A stretch of DNA of 64,000 nt. Origin: Berghia stephanieae (Eukaryota; Mollusca; Gastropoda; Nudibranchia; Aeolidiidae). Below the pieces are notes generated by a model. That model did no database searches. It saw nothing but the letters and a program-made list of their open reading frames with translations, and was not told where the DNA came from. Positions 19,348 through 31,323 of this stretch are shown here, piece after piece (positions within the stretch are counted from its first letter, which is position 1; each line of letters opens with the position of its first letter). Location of the stretch: the NCBI GenBank assembly GCA_034508935.3, contig CM067450.1, positions 421,899 to 485,898 on the forward strand. Reading direction: 5' to 3'. A program made the position numbers and the translations under genes.

Positions 19348-19567
19348 TGTGCTGCTATCTGGTCTTTTGGTACGACACTCGCCTTTGGAATGAAAGGTCC
19401 TGATCTGAGCAGCACATAATTGAGTCCTTGGAAAAAGCTCTTTATTCACATTCTCTTATAGGTGTCATGTCTCGTCCTTCAATTTAAGTGTTGCTGTTGG
19501 CTAGGGACCCCTTGTATAGCACTTTGAGCACATTTAGTGGATATTGCCCTATGTAAAAGCTCAAATA
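19348..19567 (+). mobile_element. tRNA-derived SINE copy
   Basis: Plus-strand copy with head TATCTGGTCTTTTGGTACGA, B-box region GGTCCTGATCTGAG (degenerate) and tail TTTAGTGGATATTGCCCTAT. Confidence 0.8.
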
Positions 19568-19663
19568 TTTTTTAGACTAAAAAATGTTTTAAAATAAAAA
19601 TTGGAAAACAATCTGACAATTTTTACCTCAGCAAAAATCAACCGACTGGGAAACTTGGGTCTG

Positions 19664-19818
19664 TGTACACCTATTGGCAGGTCTGATAGCTGAACACAAT
19701 TTTGGGCTTGTTTTAACATTGTTGTCATGGACAATATTTTATATTGGTTTGAGAGTATTTTCATGACAACAATGAAACCATAACACTTTGGGTTATTAGA
19801 CCTGCAAGGAAGTACACA
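19664..19818. mobile_element. Palindromic MITE, copy 3
   Basis: Left end GTACACCTATTGGCAGGTCT, right end TTATTAGACCTGCAAGGAAG. The interior contains GTTGTCATGGACAATATTTT and its inverted partner ATTTTCATGACAAC. Confidence 0.8.
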
Positions 19819-19928
19819 TCAGTAGAGGTCCATTGAAATAATAGACAGTTACACCTAACGGTTATTTGTCAACAGTTATTTTCTCAACCATCAAAATTTG
19901 AATATTTTATTCAACCAAAACAATGTGC

Positions 19929-20003
<75 letters not shown>

Positions 20004-20090
20004 TATATATTATTGTTATAATAATAATAATAATAATAATAATAATCATCATCATCATAATAATAATAATAATAATAATCATCAACAATA
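19929..20090. repeat. (AAT)n microsatellite with ATC interruptions
   Basis: About 70 bp of pure AAT, then mixed AAT/ATC triplets. Confidence 0.95.
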
Positions 20091-20469
20091 TAAACGGTAA
20101 CCAGTGAATAGAGGGATTTGAGATAATACAGTATTCGTATCACGTGACACATCACTGGTGACCTACATTTCTAAATGGTATGAATTGCAGATGAGAATCA
20201 AGAAATAATCAATACAAGACAACTTGAAACCATTCGTCACACAGGAAAGGAAATTATCATGCTATAAACTTTTAAATTTTGCTTTTAAATATGTGAAAAA
20301 TATTTTAACTTTTAGTCAAAGTTTTTTATTCAACATGTCCTCAGGCTACAGAATTCAGTTTAAACGGATCGGCTTTGTTTTGGGATTTTTCATGTATCGT
20401 TGTAAAGGGTAAGAAAGATAACAATGAATACGATTGAAGGCCTTTATGATGATGAAAATAACAGTGGTT

Positions 20470-20520
20470 GTGGTGGTGGCGATGATGATGATGATGATGA
20501 TGATGATAGTAATAATAAGA
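20470..20520. repeat. (GAT)n microsatellite
   Basis: Short GGTGGC/GATGAT run. Confidence 0.85.
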
Positions 20521-20639
20521 AAAAGAATAATGGCCATGAAGGACTCCCCATGTCAGAGATGAAAAAAAAGTCTTTTTTAAAAACAGGCACTTCTAGTGTT
20601 TGAAATGTGAAATCGTGTCGGGTGACTTTCACGTTTTGC

Positions 20640-20810
20640 AATGATGGGCTTGATGTCACATTGTTGTAATGGACAATAGCTTCAATTGGTTCGAGAGTAT
20701 TTCCATTACAACATAATGAGCCCATAACACATTGAATTGTCAGCCCATAACACATTGAATTGTCAGCCCATAACACGTTGAATTGTCTGACCTGCAAATA
20801 TGTACACGTC
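20640..20810. mobile_element. Palindromic MITE, copy 4 (left end lost)
   Basis: It retains ACATTGTTGTAATGGACAAT and the right end GTCTGACCTGCAAATATGTA. A 23-bp piece (CAGCCCATAACACATTGAAT plus TGT) is tandemly triplicated inside it. Confidence 0.65.
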
Positions 20811-21199
20811 AATGGCAGTTAACAATCTGAAATTATCAACCAAAAATACAACAACAAAATGAAAACAAAACAGCTTGCCTCTGTAAATAAGCGATTAAAA
20901 ACATAAATAAATCGATGAATGGCAAATACAGAGCTAAAATATTCATTTCAACAGGTACAAGTTTGACAATAAAATCATCCGTAAAAAATTCCTATATTTC
21001 TCAATTCCTAAATATAGAACATTTCCAAAAATCTACCTTCACTTGGCATTTACAAAGAAACTTTTCTAGAACTGTTGATGTTAACCAGCAGGCTCTTCAT
21101 GATCAGATGTCCATTTTACACATTGTGTATTCTTGTCACTCAAGTGATTTTATGATGAACTTAGATACCTATTTACACCTGAGTTGAATGGGGACGGTT

Positions 21200-21202
21200 G
21201 AA

Positions 21203-21274
<72 letters not shown>

Positions 21275-21320
21275 GTGTACATTTATATAGCGCCAACATC
21301 TCATGCAATATGAGCTCTAT
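21200..21320 (-). repeat. (AAT)n plus SINE tail
   Basis: The AAT run is followed by TTTATATAGCGCCAACATCT; on the minus strand this is GGCGCTATATAAATGTACAC followed by (ATT)n, a typical SINE 3' end. No tRNA-like head was found beyond it. Confidence 0.6.
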
Positions 21321-21329
21321 GTGCTCCAT

Positions 21330-22200
21330 GAAAACAGATAAATATATTATATGTATATCATTAGACAACTATAAACGCTATTGGATTCGGACGGATACAC
21401 ATCCAAGATATAAAACGCTGTCAATGTAGAAATACACGGAGGATGAAAAGTCAAGCTTAGACATATTTTCTTAAGTAATTTGTCTTTAGCCTGCTTTTGA
21501 ATAGTAAACCGACTATGTCCAAAACTTCATCAATTTGAAGACTTGTATGACCGTCGAGGGTCTGATCATTTCAGTCTCCTCTGATGTGGAGGAGGAGAGA
21601 CCATTTGAAGTTCTGGCTCAAACACTATATCCTATATTCTCTCCGCTTTTCAAAGTAATTTAGAGTTGATATCCATTTGTATCGACTGTTACAACAACGA
21701 CCTTTTGAAAGAGGCCGCCATACGATAGAAATGAAAATGTGATTATGTGTCTCAATCTAGTCAAATGTCCAAGTGACACCAGAAAAAAAAAATTAAATAT
21801 CAAAGGAGAAAAATTGATATTATAATATATTGATTACAAAATATACGTCTAATGTTTTCATTTTCTATACTGAAATTTGTTTCCTGAACTGAAGAAAAAA
21901 TAAAGCAAAAAAACCTTAATTCTGTGAACCATGGCATTCATCTTGACGGTCAAGGTCATTGTGATCGTCTGGGTCATCCTGTTATTACACTGGGATGTAG
22001 TGATGGGTCACATAACAAAAATAAATTGATTGCATCATCTCCAGTTTGATAGAAAAACTGGCACCAAAACATTTTTTCATCTTGAATGTGGTTTTGTCAT
22101 CTTCAAAAGTCTCTTACAATAATATCAATGAAAACTTGTTGGGCCTAGACCTACAACCAAATCAAACGGGAATTCTACTTCATCCTTTACACTCGACAGA
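21330..22200. other. Intergenic, no recognised feature
   Basis: No coding exon or repeat end is supported. The ATAT1 3' untranslated region should extend leftward from 22398 into this stretch, but I see no unambiguous minus-strand polyadenylation signal. Confidence 0.35.
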
Positions 22201-22309
22201 TCATTTTACCATTGGAGATTAGTTCTGTTGTTGGCTGAAGAAGGATTGGTCCCAAAACATTCTTTGTTTTGTTTTTTTTTAATCTGTGATTATAACTATA
22301 ATATGATTC

Positions 22310-22401
22310 CTCCATCATCGTCGTCATCATCATCATCATTGTCATCATCATCATCATCATCATCATTGTCATCATCACCATCATCATCATCATCATCATC
22401 A
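22310..22401. repeat. (TCA)n microsatellite overlapping the ATAT1 stop codon
   Basis: About 85 bp of TCA/TCG/TTG triplets; on the minus strand these read TGA TGA TGA directly in frame after the last ATAT1 codon. Confidence 0.95.
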
Positions 22402-22615
22402 CCACAGGCGGGGCGGGTTGTATCGATTGGAGACAGTTTGCTTCATGCGTTGTTCCCGTAAATAACCCGACACGCTCCAATCCCAATCTCCTTTGGCATT
22501 GTGACTGACGGGACCGTAGCTCTGGTCATACGTGGATGCTCTGTACGGCGGTTTGGTGGTAGGTGGGGAATTGGCAGTGGTGGCACTTGGAGTTGGGTCA
22601 ACTGCAGGTCTTGTC
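22399..22615 (-). CDS. ATAT1: ATAT1 exon 9 (last)
   Basis: The acceptor is cttgttcag|GACAAG. It encodes residues 507-578, ending [20 protein letters not shown] and then RLW. The stop TGA is the first unit of an in-frame (TGA)n run on this strand. Confidence 0.85.
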
Positions 22616-25600
22616 CTGAACAAGGGAGAGTGAAAAGTTATACATTTTTTGACTTGAAAGGCGAGACAGATTTGCATCTGCAGCTTTATGATCATGTGTA
22701 TGACACTCACATTCATGTGTACGACACTCACATTCATGTGTACGACACATTCATGTGTACGACACTCACATTCATGTGTACGACACGACACTCACATTCA
22801 TGTGTACGACACTCACATTCATGTGTACGACACTCACATTCATGTGTATGACACTCACATTCATGTGTACGACACTCGACTTGGAACAAAACGTCTCAGA
22901 CTTGTGTCTCACTCTGGTGCAAAGTTGAGTACTTAGAAAAGGCTCTTTACTCACATTCTCTCACTGAATTCAGGTGTAAATGAGTACCTCCTGGCCAATA
23001 TCAGCGTGTCTCTGTTCAAATAGAACAGACCTCGTCTTGTATGCTAAACGTGACTATGACTGGGAATCCCTAGCAAATCACTTTGAGCACATTCAGTGGA
23101 TAATTTGTTTCATAAAAGCTCAAACTTGGTTTCTGTTTGTTTGTTTTTCTAACACTAAAACTGTTCCAATGCTTTGTTTGTTTACGACTTGTTACTTCCA
23201 TAGCCAAGCTTTTCCTCACTGATGGTGAATCACATATCAATGGGAGACCTCCACTTCCTTCCTTAATGCAGTGACATGACCTTAACGTGTTGCAAATACC
23301 ACAAACTCCTCAAAATGAACAAACACAAATAAATTTCAAAAATAGAAAATAAAGTGGTCTACTCACTCTGATATGACAAATCGGCCATTCCGGCCTTGAT
23401 ACGTCTGGTGCATATTCAACATGGTCCGATATTCGGCCGGTGGGCCATCTCTCTGAAGCACTGGCGGTTCTGTGGGGTCTTGATATAGACAAAAGTTTGA
23501 AATGTTAAATTGATTTTCTCTGACAATTTCTATTCGTCTCGCTTTCTGTAACCAAATAGTTTGGAATTTATTTTTTTTAATCATTTAAGACAAGGAATAT
23601 CAAAAAGTGTGTGTGGCTAGGTGATCTGGTGTTATGACACGTGGTTTAGGATTGGAAGGTCCTAGGTTTGAGTCCTTGGAGAATGTTCTTTACTCACATT
23701 CCCTCACCACACTCAGGTGAAAATGAGTCCTAGACGTTAACAGTGTTGTCTCTGTTCAAAATCAGACATCATTTCTCGTCCTATACGTTAAGTTTAGCTG
23801 TCAGCTAGGGACTCGGCTTGGGACCCTTGTAAGGCACATGTTTAGCTGTCGGCTAGAAACCCTTTAAGACACTTTGCGCATGTTTAGTGGATAATGCACT
23901 ATATAAATGTTAAAGTTTTGTTTTTTTAATAAGAAAAAGTGTTTTACCCAAGGAACAAAGCTGGAGGCAGAGCTTTTCAACCATTGTTACTGACCATAAT
24001 CTATAATGCTTGTCTTTGTTTCAAGACAAGACCCTGACCAAGTCTGTGATTGAGACAGCGAGACAAATCGCCTCAAATCGTCTTCAAACAGTATCAGGTT
24101 GCTGTGACAAAAAGGGATTTTAACCCGAAATCTGGAAAGGCATTTATTGAAATATTTGGCCTGAAATCTCATCCTGCAATTATTGATCGATTTAAATGAC
24201 CCTAATCTTGACAAGAACCCGCAAACCTGAGACTCTAAGGAAGACCTTGCAAGGTCCCAGGTTTGACAATATTTGCAGGTCCCAGGTTTGACAATGTTTG
24301 CCAGGATGAGAGTCATTTAAATCGATCGATATTTGAAGGACGCGTTTTCTGGACACATTTTTCAATATATGTCTTTCCAGAGACCAGCAGTTAAGGTGTT
24401 AAAAAACTATCAAAAAAAAGAGATTTTAATTTTGTCTCTCCAAGAATCGACATCTTGTGTCTTCAATAAGACTCCATGACATTTGTGCAGCTCTGTGGTC
24501 TTGTCATGTGACGCTCTCCTTCGGATCAGAATGTCCAGCTCTGAACGCTGCAGAGTTGGAGTCCTTGAAAAACACCGTATTCACATTCTCTCACCATACT
24601 CAGGTGTAAAGTAAGTGTGTGGTCATGAACAGTGTTGCCTCTGGTTTTAAATCGCCTAACGGGCATCGTGTCCCATCCTACATGGTTAGGGACCCTTTGT
24701 AAAGCACGTTGAGCTTGTTTAGTGGATACTGCGCTATACAGATGCTCTAGTTTTGTTTTGTTTTTAATATGAACTTAACCTAATTTTTTTTTTAACTGAT
24801 AGAATCTTAGCATCTAAATACCGCCACCCCCATCCCCCCCCCCCCTCCCTGACATGAACCCATTCTGAGTTAGTGGGTCACATATTTGAAAAACAGAAAA
24901 AAATCCTGTTACTCAAATCATTCTTTAAATGTTCAAAAAAAAGGCTGAAGAAAGGAACGAAACGAAACGACATAGAACTAATGATGTAAAAAAAACTAGT
25001 CAACAAAACAAAAGATAAGGCTGAAGAAAGGAACGAAACGAAACGACATAGAACTAATGATGTAAAAAAAACTAGTCAACAAAACAAAAGATAAGGCTGA
25101 AGAAAGGAACGAAACGAAACGACATAGAACTAATGATGTAAAAAAAACTAGTCAACAAAACAAAAGATAAGGCTGAAGAAAGGAACGAAACGAAACGACA
25201 TAGAACTAATGATGTAAAAAAAACTAGTCAACAAAACAAAAGATAAGGCTGAAGGAAGGAACGAAACGAAACGACATAGAACTAATGATGTAAAAAAAAC
25301 TAGTCAACAAAACAAAAGATAAGGCTGAAGAAAGGAACGAAACGAAACGACATAGAACTAATGATGTAAAAAAAACTAGTCAACAAAACAAAAGATAAGG
25401 CTGAAGAAAGGAACGAAACGAAACGACATAGAACTAATGATGTAAAAAAAAACTAGTCAACAAAACAAAAGATAAGGCTGAAGAAAGGAACGAAACGAAA
25501 CGACATAAAACTAATGATGTAAAAAAAACTAGTCAACAAAACAAAAGATAAGGCTGAAGAAAGGAACGAAACGAAACGACATAGAACTAATGATGTAAAA

Positions 25601-26518
25601 AAAACTAGTCAACAAAACAAAAGAAAGGCTGAAGAAAGGAACGAAACGAAACGACATAGAACTAATGATGTAAAAAAAACTAGTCAACAAAACAAAAGAT
25701 AAGGCTGAAGAAAGGAACGAAACGAAACGACATAGAACTAATGATGTAAAAAAAACTAGTCAACAAAACAAAAGATAAGGATGAACAAAAAACACAAACA
25801 TTACTTGGAACTAAATAAATCAAAATTAAATTGTGACCATTTCTGTCCCGTCTTATTTAAGATCTAAAGATATAAATAGAACAGGCAGAGTGTTAAGGTA
25901 AGCGTTAGTTCAGCGTCATAGAGAGAAAAACCCAAACATTTTCTATGGAATCAAATCAATAGCAAGGAATGTAAACATCAACTCTGAGGGTGATAAAAAA
26001 AAATCAAATATATTGACTACAACAACAATGAGGAAAACAACGACAACAACAATGACAACAACAACAGCAATGGCAACAATAACAAAAATAACAACAACAT
26101 TGGCAAAGACAATTTCAACAACAATGGCAATATTAACAACACAACAACAATAACAACATTAGCAATAATAACATTAACAACTACAATGGCTACAACATAG
26201 GCAAAGACAATAACAACAATAATAACAACAACAACAGCAATGGCAACAATAGCAAAGACAATAACAACAACATTGGCAAAGACAATAACAACAACATTGG
26301 CAAATACAATAGCAACAACAATGGCAAAAACAATAATAATAACAATAACAAAAATGGCAAAGACAATAACAACAACAACAACCAACAACATTGACAGCAA
26401 AAGTAACAACAACAATAGCAACAAAAGTCAAAAACAAATAAAACAAAAAAGAAGATATATTATGGTAAAAAAACAATTCAAGATATAACATGTGAAGCAT
26501 GACGTGTTAAAAAGCCGT

Positions 26519-26549
<31 letters not shown>

Positions 26550-29500
26550 TGATCACACGACATAACAATCAACAAACAATGCACCATGTCAAACGTGTTG
26601 ATGAGAATGAGAGAGAACCCGTTTACAACACGGTGGGATTTCCCAGGAGGCTACAATAGATTTTTAACCAGCCAGAAAGAATTTGATTACAATCCAACCA
26701 TCTCCCGTTATTTCTACACTTCATCATGTTCACCACGAGATCAGGTAAAGTGATGGGACTACAGTCTCAGTAGAGTCACGTGACTATTACTGCTATCTTT
26801 ATTCCGTACACTTTAAGTTAACAAAACAAATTGAGGTTTTTAAAAACTATGTAATATCATTTTTATTAAAAGCTTTAATGAATGGACTACCCTCTCAAAC
26901 CTTGTAAAGAAATCTTTCTCTCAGACTGGTGCCTGGTCCCGAGTTTTTAAATGGGATATTTACAGACATCTAGAAGGATTGAGTAAATTTGGCAGTTTGA
27001 AATTCAAAACATTGTAAAAGCCATCAAGCGGTTGTCATCGACTTCAATTCCTTTTTGGTTATTTTTGTTATTAACTAAAACCATGCTGGATGATATTGAG
27101 AATTGTGTGACGTTCTAGAAGATTCCTGATATAGTTGTGTATTCAAGATATTTTACCGTATGTTATGGTTGTGTATGAGAGTATATTATTATATGTTAGT
27201 TGTGTATAGAGTTATATTATTGTATGGTATGGTTGTGTATAGACATATCATTGTATGGTTATGGTTTGGATGAGAGTTATGTTGTTATAGACATTTATTG
27301 TATGTTATGGTTGTGTATTAGGTTATATTATTGTATGTTATGGTTGTGTATTAGAGTTATATTATTATATGTTATGGTTGTGTATTAGACATATTATTGT
27401 ATGTTATGGTAGTGTATTAGAGTTATATTATTGTATGTTATGGTTGTGTATTAGGTTATGTTATTGTATGTTATGGTTGTGTATTAGAGTTATGTTATTA
27501 TATGTTATGGTTGTGTATTAGGGTTATGTTATTGTATGTTATGGTTGTGTATTAGAGTTATATTATTGTATGTTATGGTTGTGTATTAGAGTTATATTAT
27601 TATATGTTATGGTTGTGTATTAGACTATATTTTATGTTATGGTTGTGTATTAGATGTTATATTATTGTATGTTATGGTTGTGTATTAGAGTTATATTATT
27701 GTATGTTATGGTTGTGTATTATACATATTATTGTATGTTATGGTTGTGTATTAGAGTTATATTATTGTATGTTATGGTTGTGTATTAGAGTTATATTATT
27801 ATATGTTATGGTTGTGTATTAGACATATTATTGTATGTTATGGTTGTGTATTAGAGTTATATTATTGTATGTTATGGTTGTGTATTAGAGTTATTTTTAT
27901 GTATGTTTAACAGTTTGTAGATTATGACTGTCAAAGAATCTCGTCTGCAATTAAATTTTAAGTTTATGATTATCTCCATTTTTAAAATGATGGCATAATA
28001 ACATGATAGTCATTGTGTGTGTTTACATTTCAAAAACCTGATTTATTAAATATTTTTTACAAGCATGAATAGCATTCATTTTTTTTATTTTTATCAATTC
28101 CCCATCCCAAATGTCTACATGATTGACAAGCATGAATACCATTCGTTTTCTTTGTTTCTATCAATTCCCCATCCCAAATGTCTACATGATTGACAAGCAT
28201 GAATAGCATTCGTTTTCTTTGTTTCTATCAATTCCCCATCCCAATTTCGACACAGCACATTGTTTGTCTGAAAGTACAACAAATTCTTACTCGTCCTTTT
28301 TCCGCTCGGAGGAAGTTGAGCATTATTAAATCTCTGTTGATTTCCAAGATCGAATTGACGAGAGGAATTCCCACTTCTGATGTCTGGCAGGAAACCGTTT
28401 GCACTTCCTATTCCTGTATTTCCATTCTGAGGTGTACTTCTGCTGCTGAAATTTGGAGCACTTAAAGGTTGATGAGATTCATAACTTATTTCCTGTTGCC
28501 TGGAAATTGACCCCATGCCGTTGGTTGCCTGTGTATGCAAATTATTTTTGTCATAATACGGAGGTGTGTTCTTGGTACCCATGGCGTATTGCATGTAAGG
28601 GGATGTCATCTTGTTGTAATTGATGTCGTATGTGTTGTTTATTTTATTATTCACCCCTGGAATGTTGGTGATATTTTGTGTTGGTTCGCTCGGAACATCA
28701 GCGGTGTTGTTGCTATGTTTATTGGCAAAAGAATTAGAACGAGAAATGGCTAGAGAAGACTGTTCAACCATTCCCATCCCGTTAGTCAATTGGGTATTAC
28801 AATTAGCACTAGGAGGTGTGGCCTTGCTGTAAGGGGGCGTGGCTCTAGGATTTGGGGGTGTAGCACCGTGTCGACTGTACATTCTTTCACCAGCAGCCAT
28901 ATAGCTGGGCGACTGCCTGTTTCCATATTTGGAATTGGATGGGGAAAAGGGAGGATAATTACCGTGGTTATTTTGTATCGAAGATGGTTGAGGTGGTTGA
29001 GATAGTTGGTTTAAATGGGGTGTTGACAAGGGGGTGTTACTTTTTCTACCTGTGGAGACAAAGGAAAATAAAGGTAATGTTGTTGATTAGACCATCAAGG
29101 TTACAGAAAAGTTTTCATGTTCTATATTTTGTTTTATTTCTTCTACAATAATTCTTTTGTGATGTTCAATACTTCTTTTTAAACATGGTGGCTGAGTAGA
29201 TAAGGCATTCATTGCCAGTGAGCTGGGGAGTTCCCAGTTCATGCCCCACGTGTATCATTTGATTATTCTTTTTTCTCTTGGATGACCCCAATTAGCTTTC
29301 CAGGACTGAGAGTTTTACTTCCTGTAATCATTTTCTCAATCAATTTACAGTATTTACAGGGTTTTTTTGTGTAACCTTGTCGCCTGCTGGTATGGCCCTC
29401 AACGTGTAACGTGTAGGTCAAAGGTTACAGGTTTTAAAAATGTTTTGATTGTCAAGCTTAGTTAGGAGTGAATAGAAAAAAAGATGAGTGACACATTCAA

Positions 29501-31075
29501 CACTCACCAGAATTGGGTCGTGACCTTTGTGTGGTGTTGCTATGGTAACCACTACCAGGGAATCTGCTTTGTCTGTTCCTCTTGTCTAGAAATTTTGTAA
29601 ATGAACAGAAAAAGAAAAAATACAAAAAACAAGTTTTAAAATTGGCATTCACAAGTTAGAAATGTATGTCCAGAAAAAGTTTTAAATTTAAAAATGGGAA
29701 TTCCACTTTCTTTTCTCTATCTATAAGACAAAGGTGATATGAGAATTTTAAGAAAATTAAATATTAAATTTTGAAAGATCAAAGGAAAGTTAATCTAAAA
29801 TATTCTGTCTTCTTGAAGCTCTCAATAGTTTGAGCCGTTCTGGAAAAGACCAAGAGAGAATTTCTGATTGATTGATTGCGCCACAACGTAAAATGGACGT
29901 CAGGAGAATTTGGTTTCGGACATTTTTCTTTCTAAAATGGTGTGTTGTCAGAAGTGGAGAGCCCGAGGTGGCCTGTACTCCGATATCAATGGCATTAGGT
30001 CCTGTGGTGCTAAGCCATGAATACATTTGATATCAATGGCATTAGGTCCTGTGGTGCTAAGCCATGAATACATTTGATATCAATGGCATTAGGTCATGTG
30101 GTGCTAAGCCATGAATACATTTGATATCAATGGCATTAGGTCATGTGGTGCGAAGCCATGAATACATTTGATATCAATGGCATTAGGTCATGTGGTGCGA
30201 AGGCATGAATACATTTGATATCAATGGTATTAGGTCATGTGGTGCCAAGCCATGAATACATTTGATATCAATGGCATTAGGTCCTGTGGTGCTAAGCCAT
30301 GAATACATTTGATATCAATGGTATTAGGTCATGTGGTGCTAAGCCATGAATACATTTGATATCAATGGTATTAGGTCCTGTGGTGCCAAGCCATGAATAC
30401 ATTTGATATCAATGGCATAAGGTCCTGTGATGCTAAGCCATGAATACATTTGATATCAATGGCATTAGGTCATGTAGTGATAAGCCATGAATACATTTGA
30501 TATCAATGGCATAAGGTCCTGTGGTGCTAAGCCATGAATACATTTGATATCAATGGTATTAGGTCCTGTGGTGCTAAGCCATGAATACATTTGATATCAA
30601 TGGCATTAGGTCATGTAGTGATAAGCCATGAATACATTTGATATCAATGGCATAAGGTCCTGTGGTGCTAAGCCATGAATACATTTGATATCAATGGCAT
30701 TAGGTCCTGTGGTGCTAAGCCATGAATACATTTGATATCAATGGTATTAGGTCATGTGGTGCTAAGCCATGAATACATTTGAACATTATACAGGCCATCT
30801 TGAACTCCATTCTCATCTCAACAGGCAAACGGTGGAGTTGTTTGAAAACAGGGGTAATATTTTCTCTTGTATTTCCCGTTATGATTCTTACAGCTTTTTG
30901 GGGGTTTTTTTAAGTTGCACAAATGAATCTTGGATAACATTTTCACTGTTTTTGTTGTTGGCCGACCGAAGAATATTTTTTTGCCCAAAACGTTCTGTGT
31001 TTGATATTTGGTCATTTTTTTAAACCACTAAATTCATTTTTGTATATTACTTAATAATAAGGTTTTCAGAGAGAC

Positions 31076-31162
<87 letters not shown>

Positions 31163-31180
31163 TAGAGAGAGAGAGATAGA

Positions 31181-31239
<59 letters not shown>

Positions 31240-31245
31240 AGAGAG

Positions 31246-31323
<78 letters not shown>

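Noticed and set aside
24941-25785. CRISPR array
   Set aside because: Units are continuous tandem copies with no unique spacers, in a eukaryotic intron.
26017-26500. Leu/Val-rich membrane-like proteins on the minus strand
   Set aside because: Translation of an AAC/AAT triplet block. The bias is purely repeat-driven.
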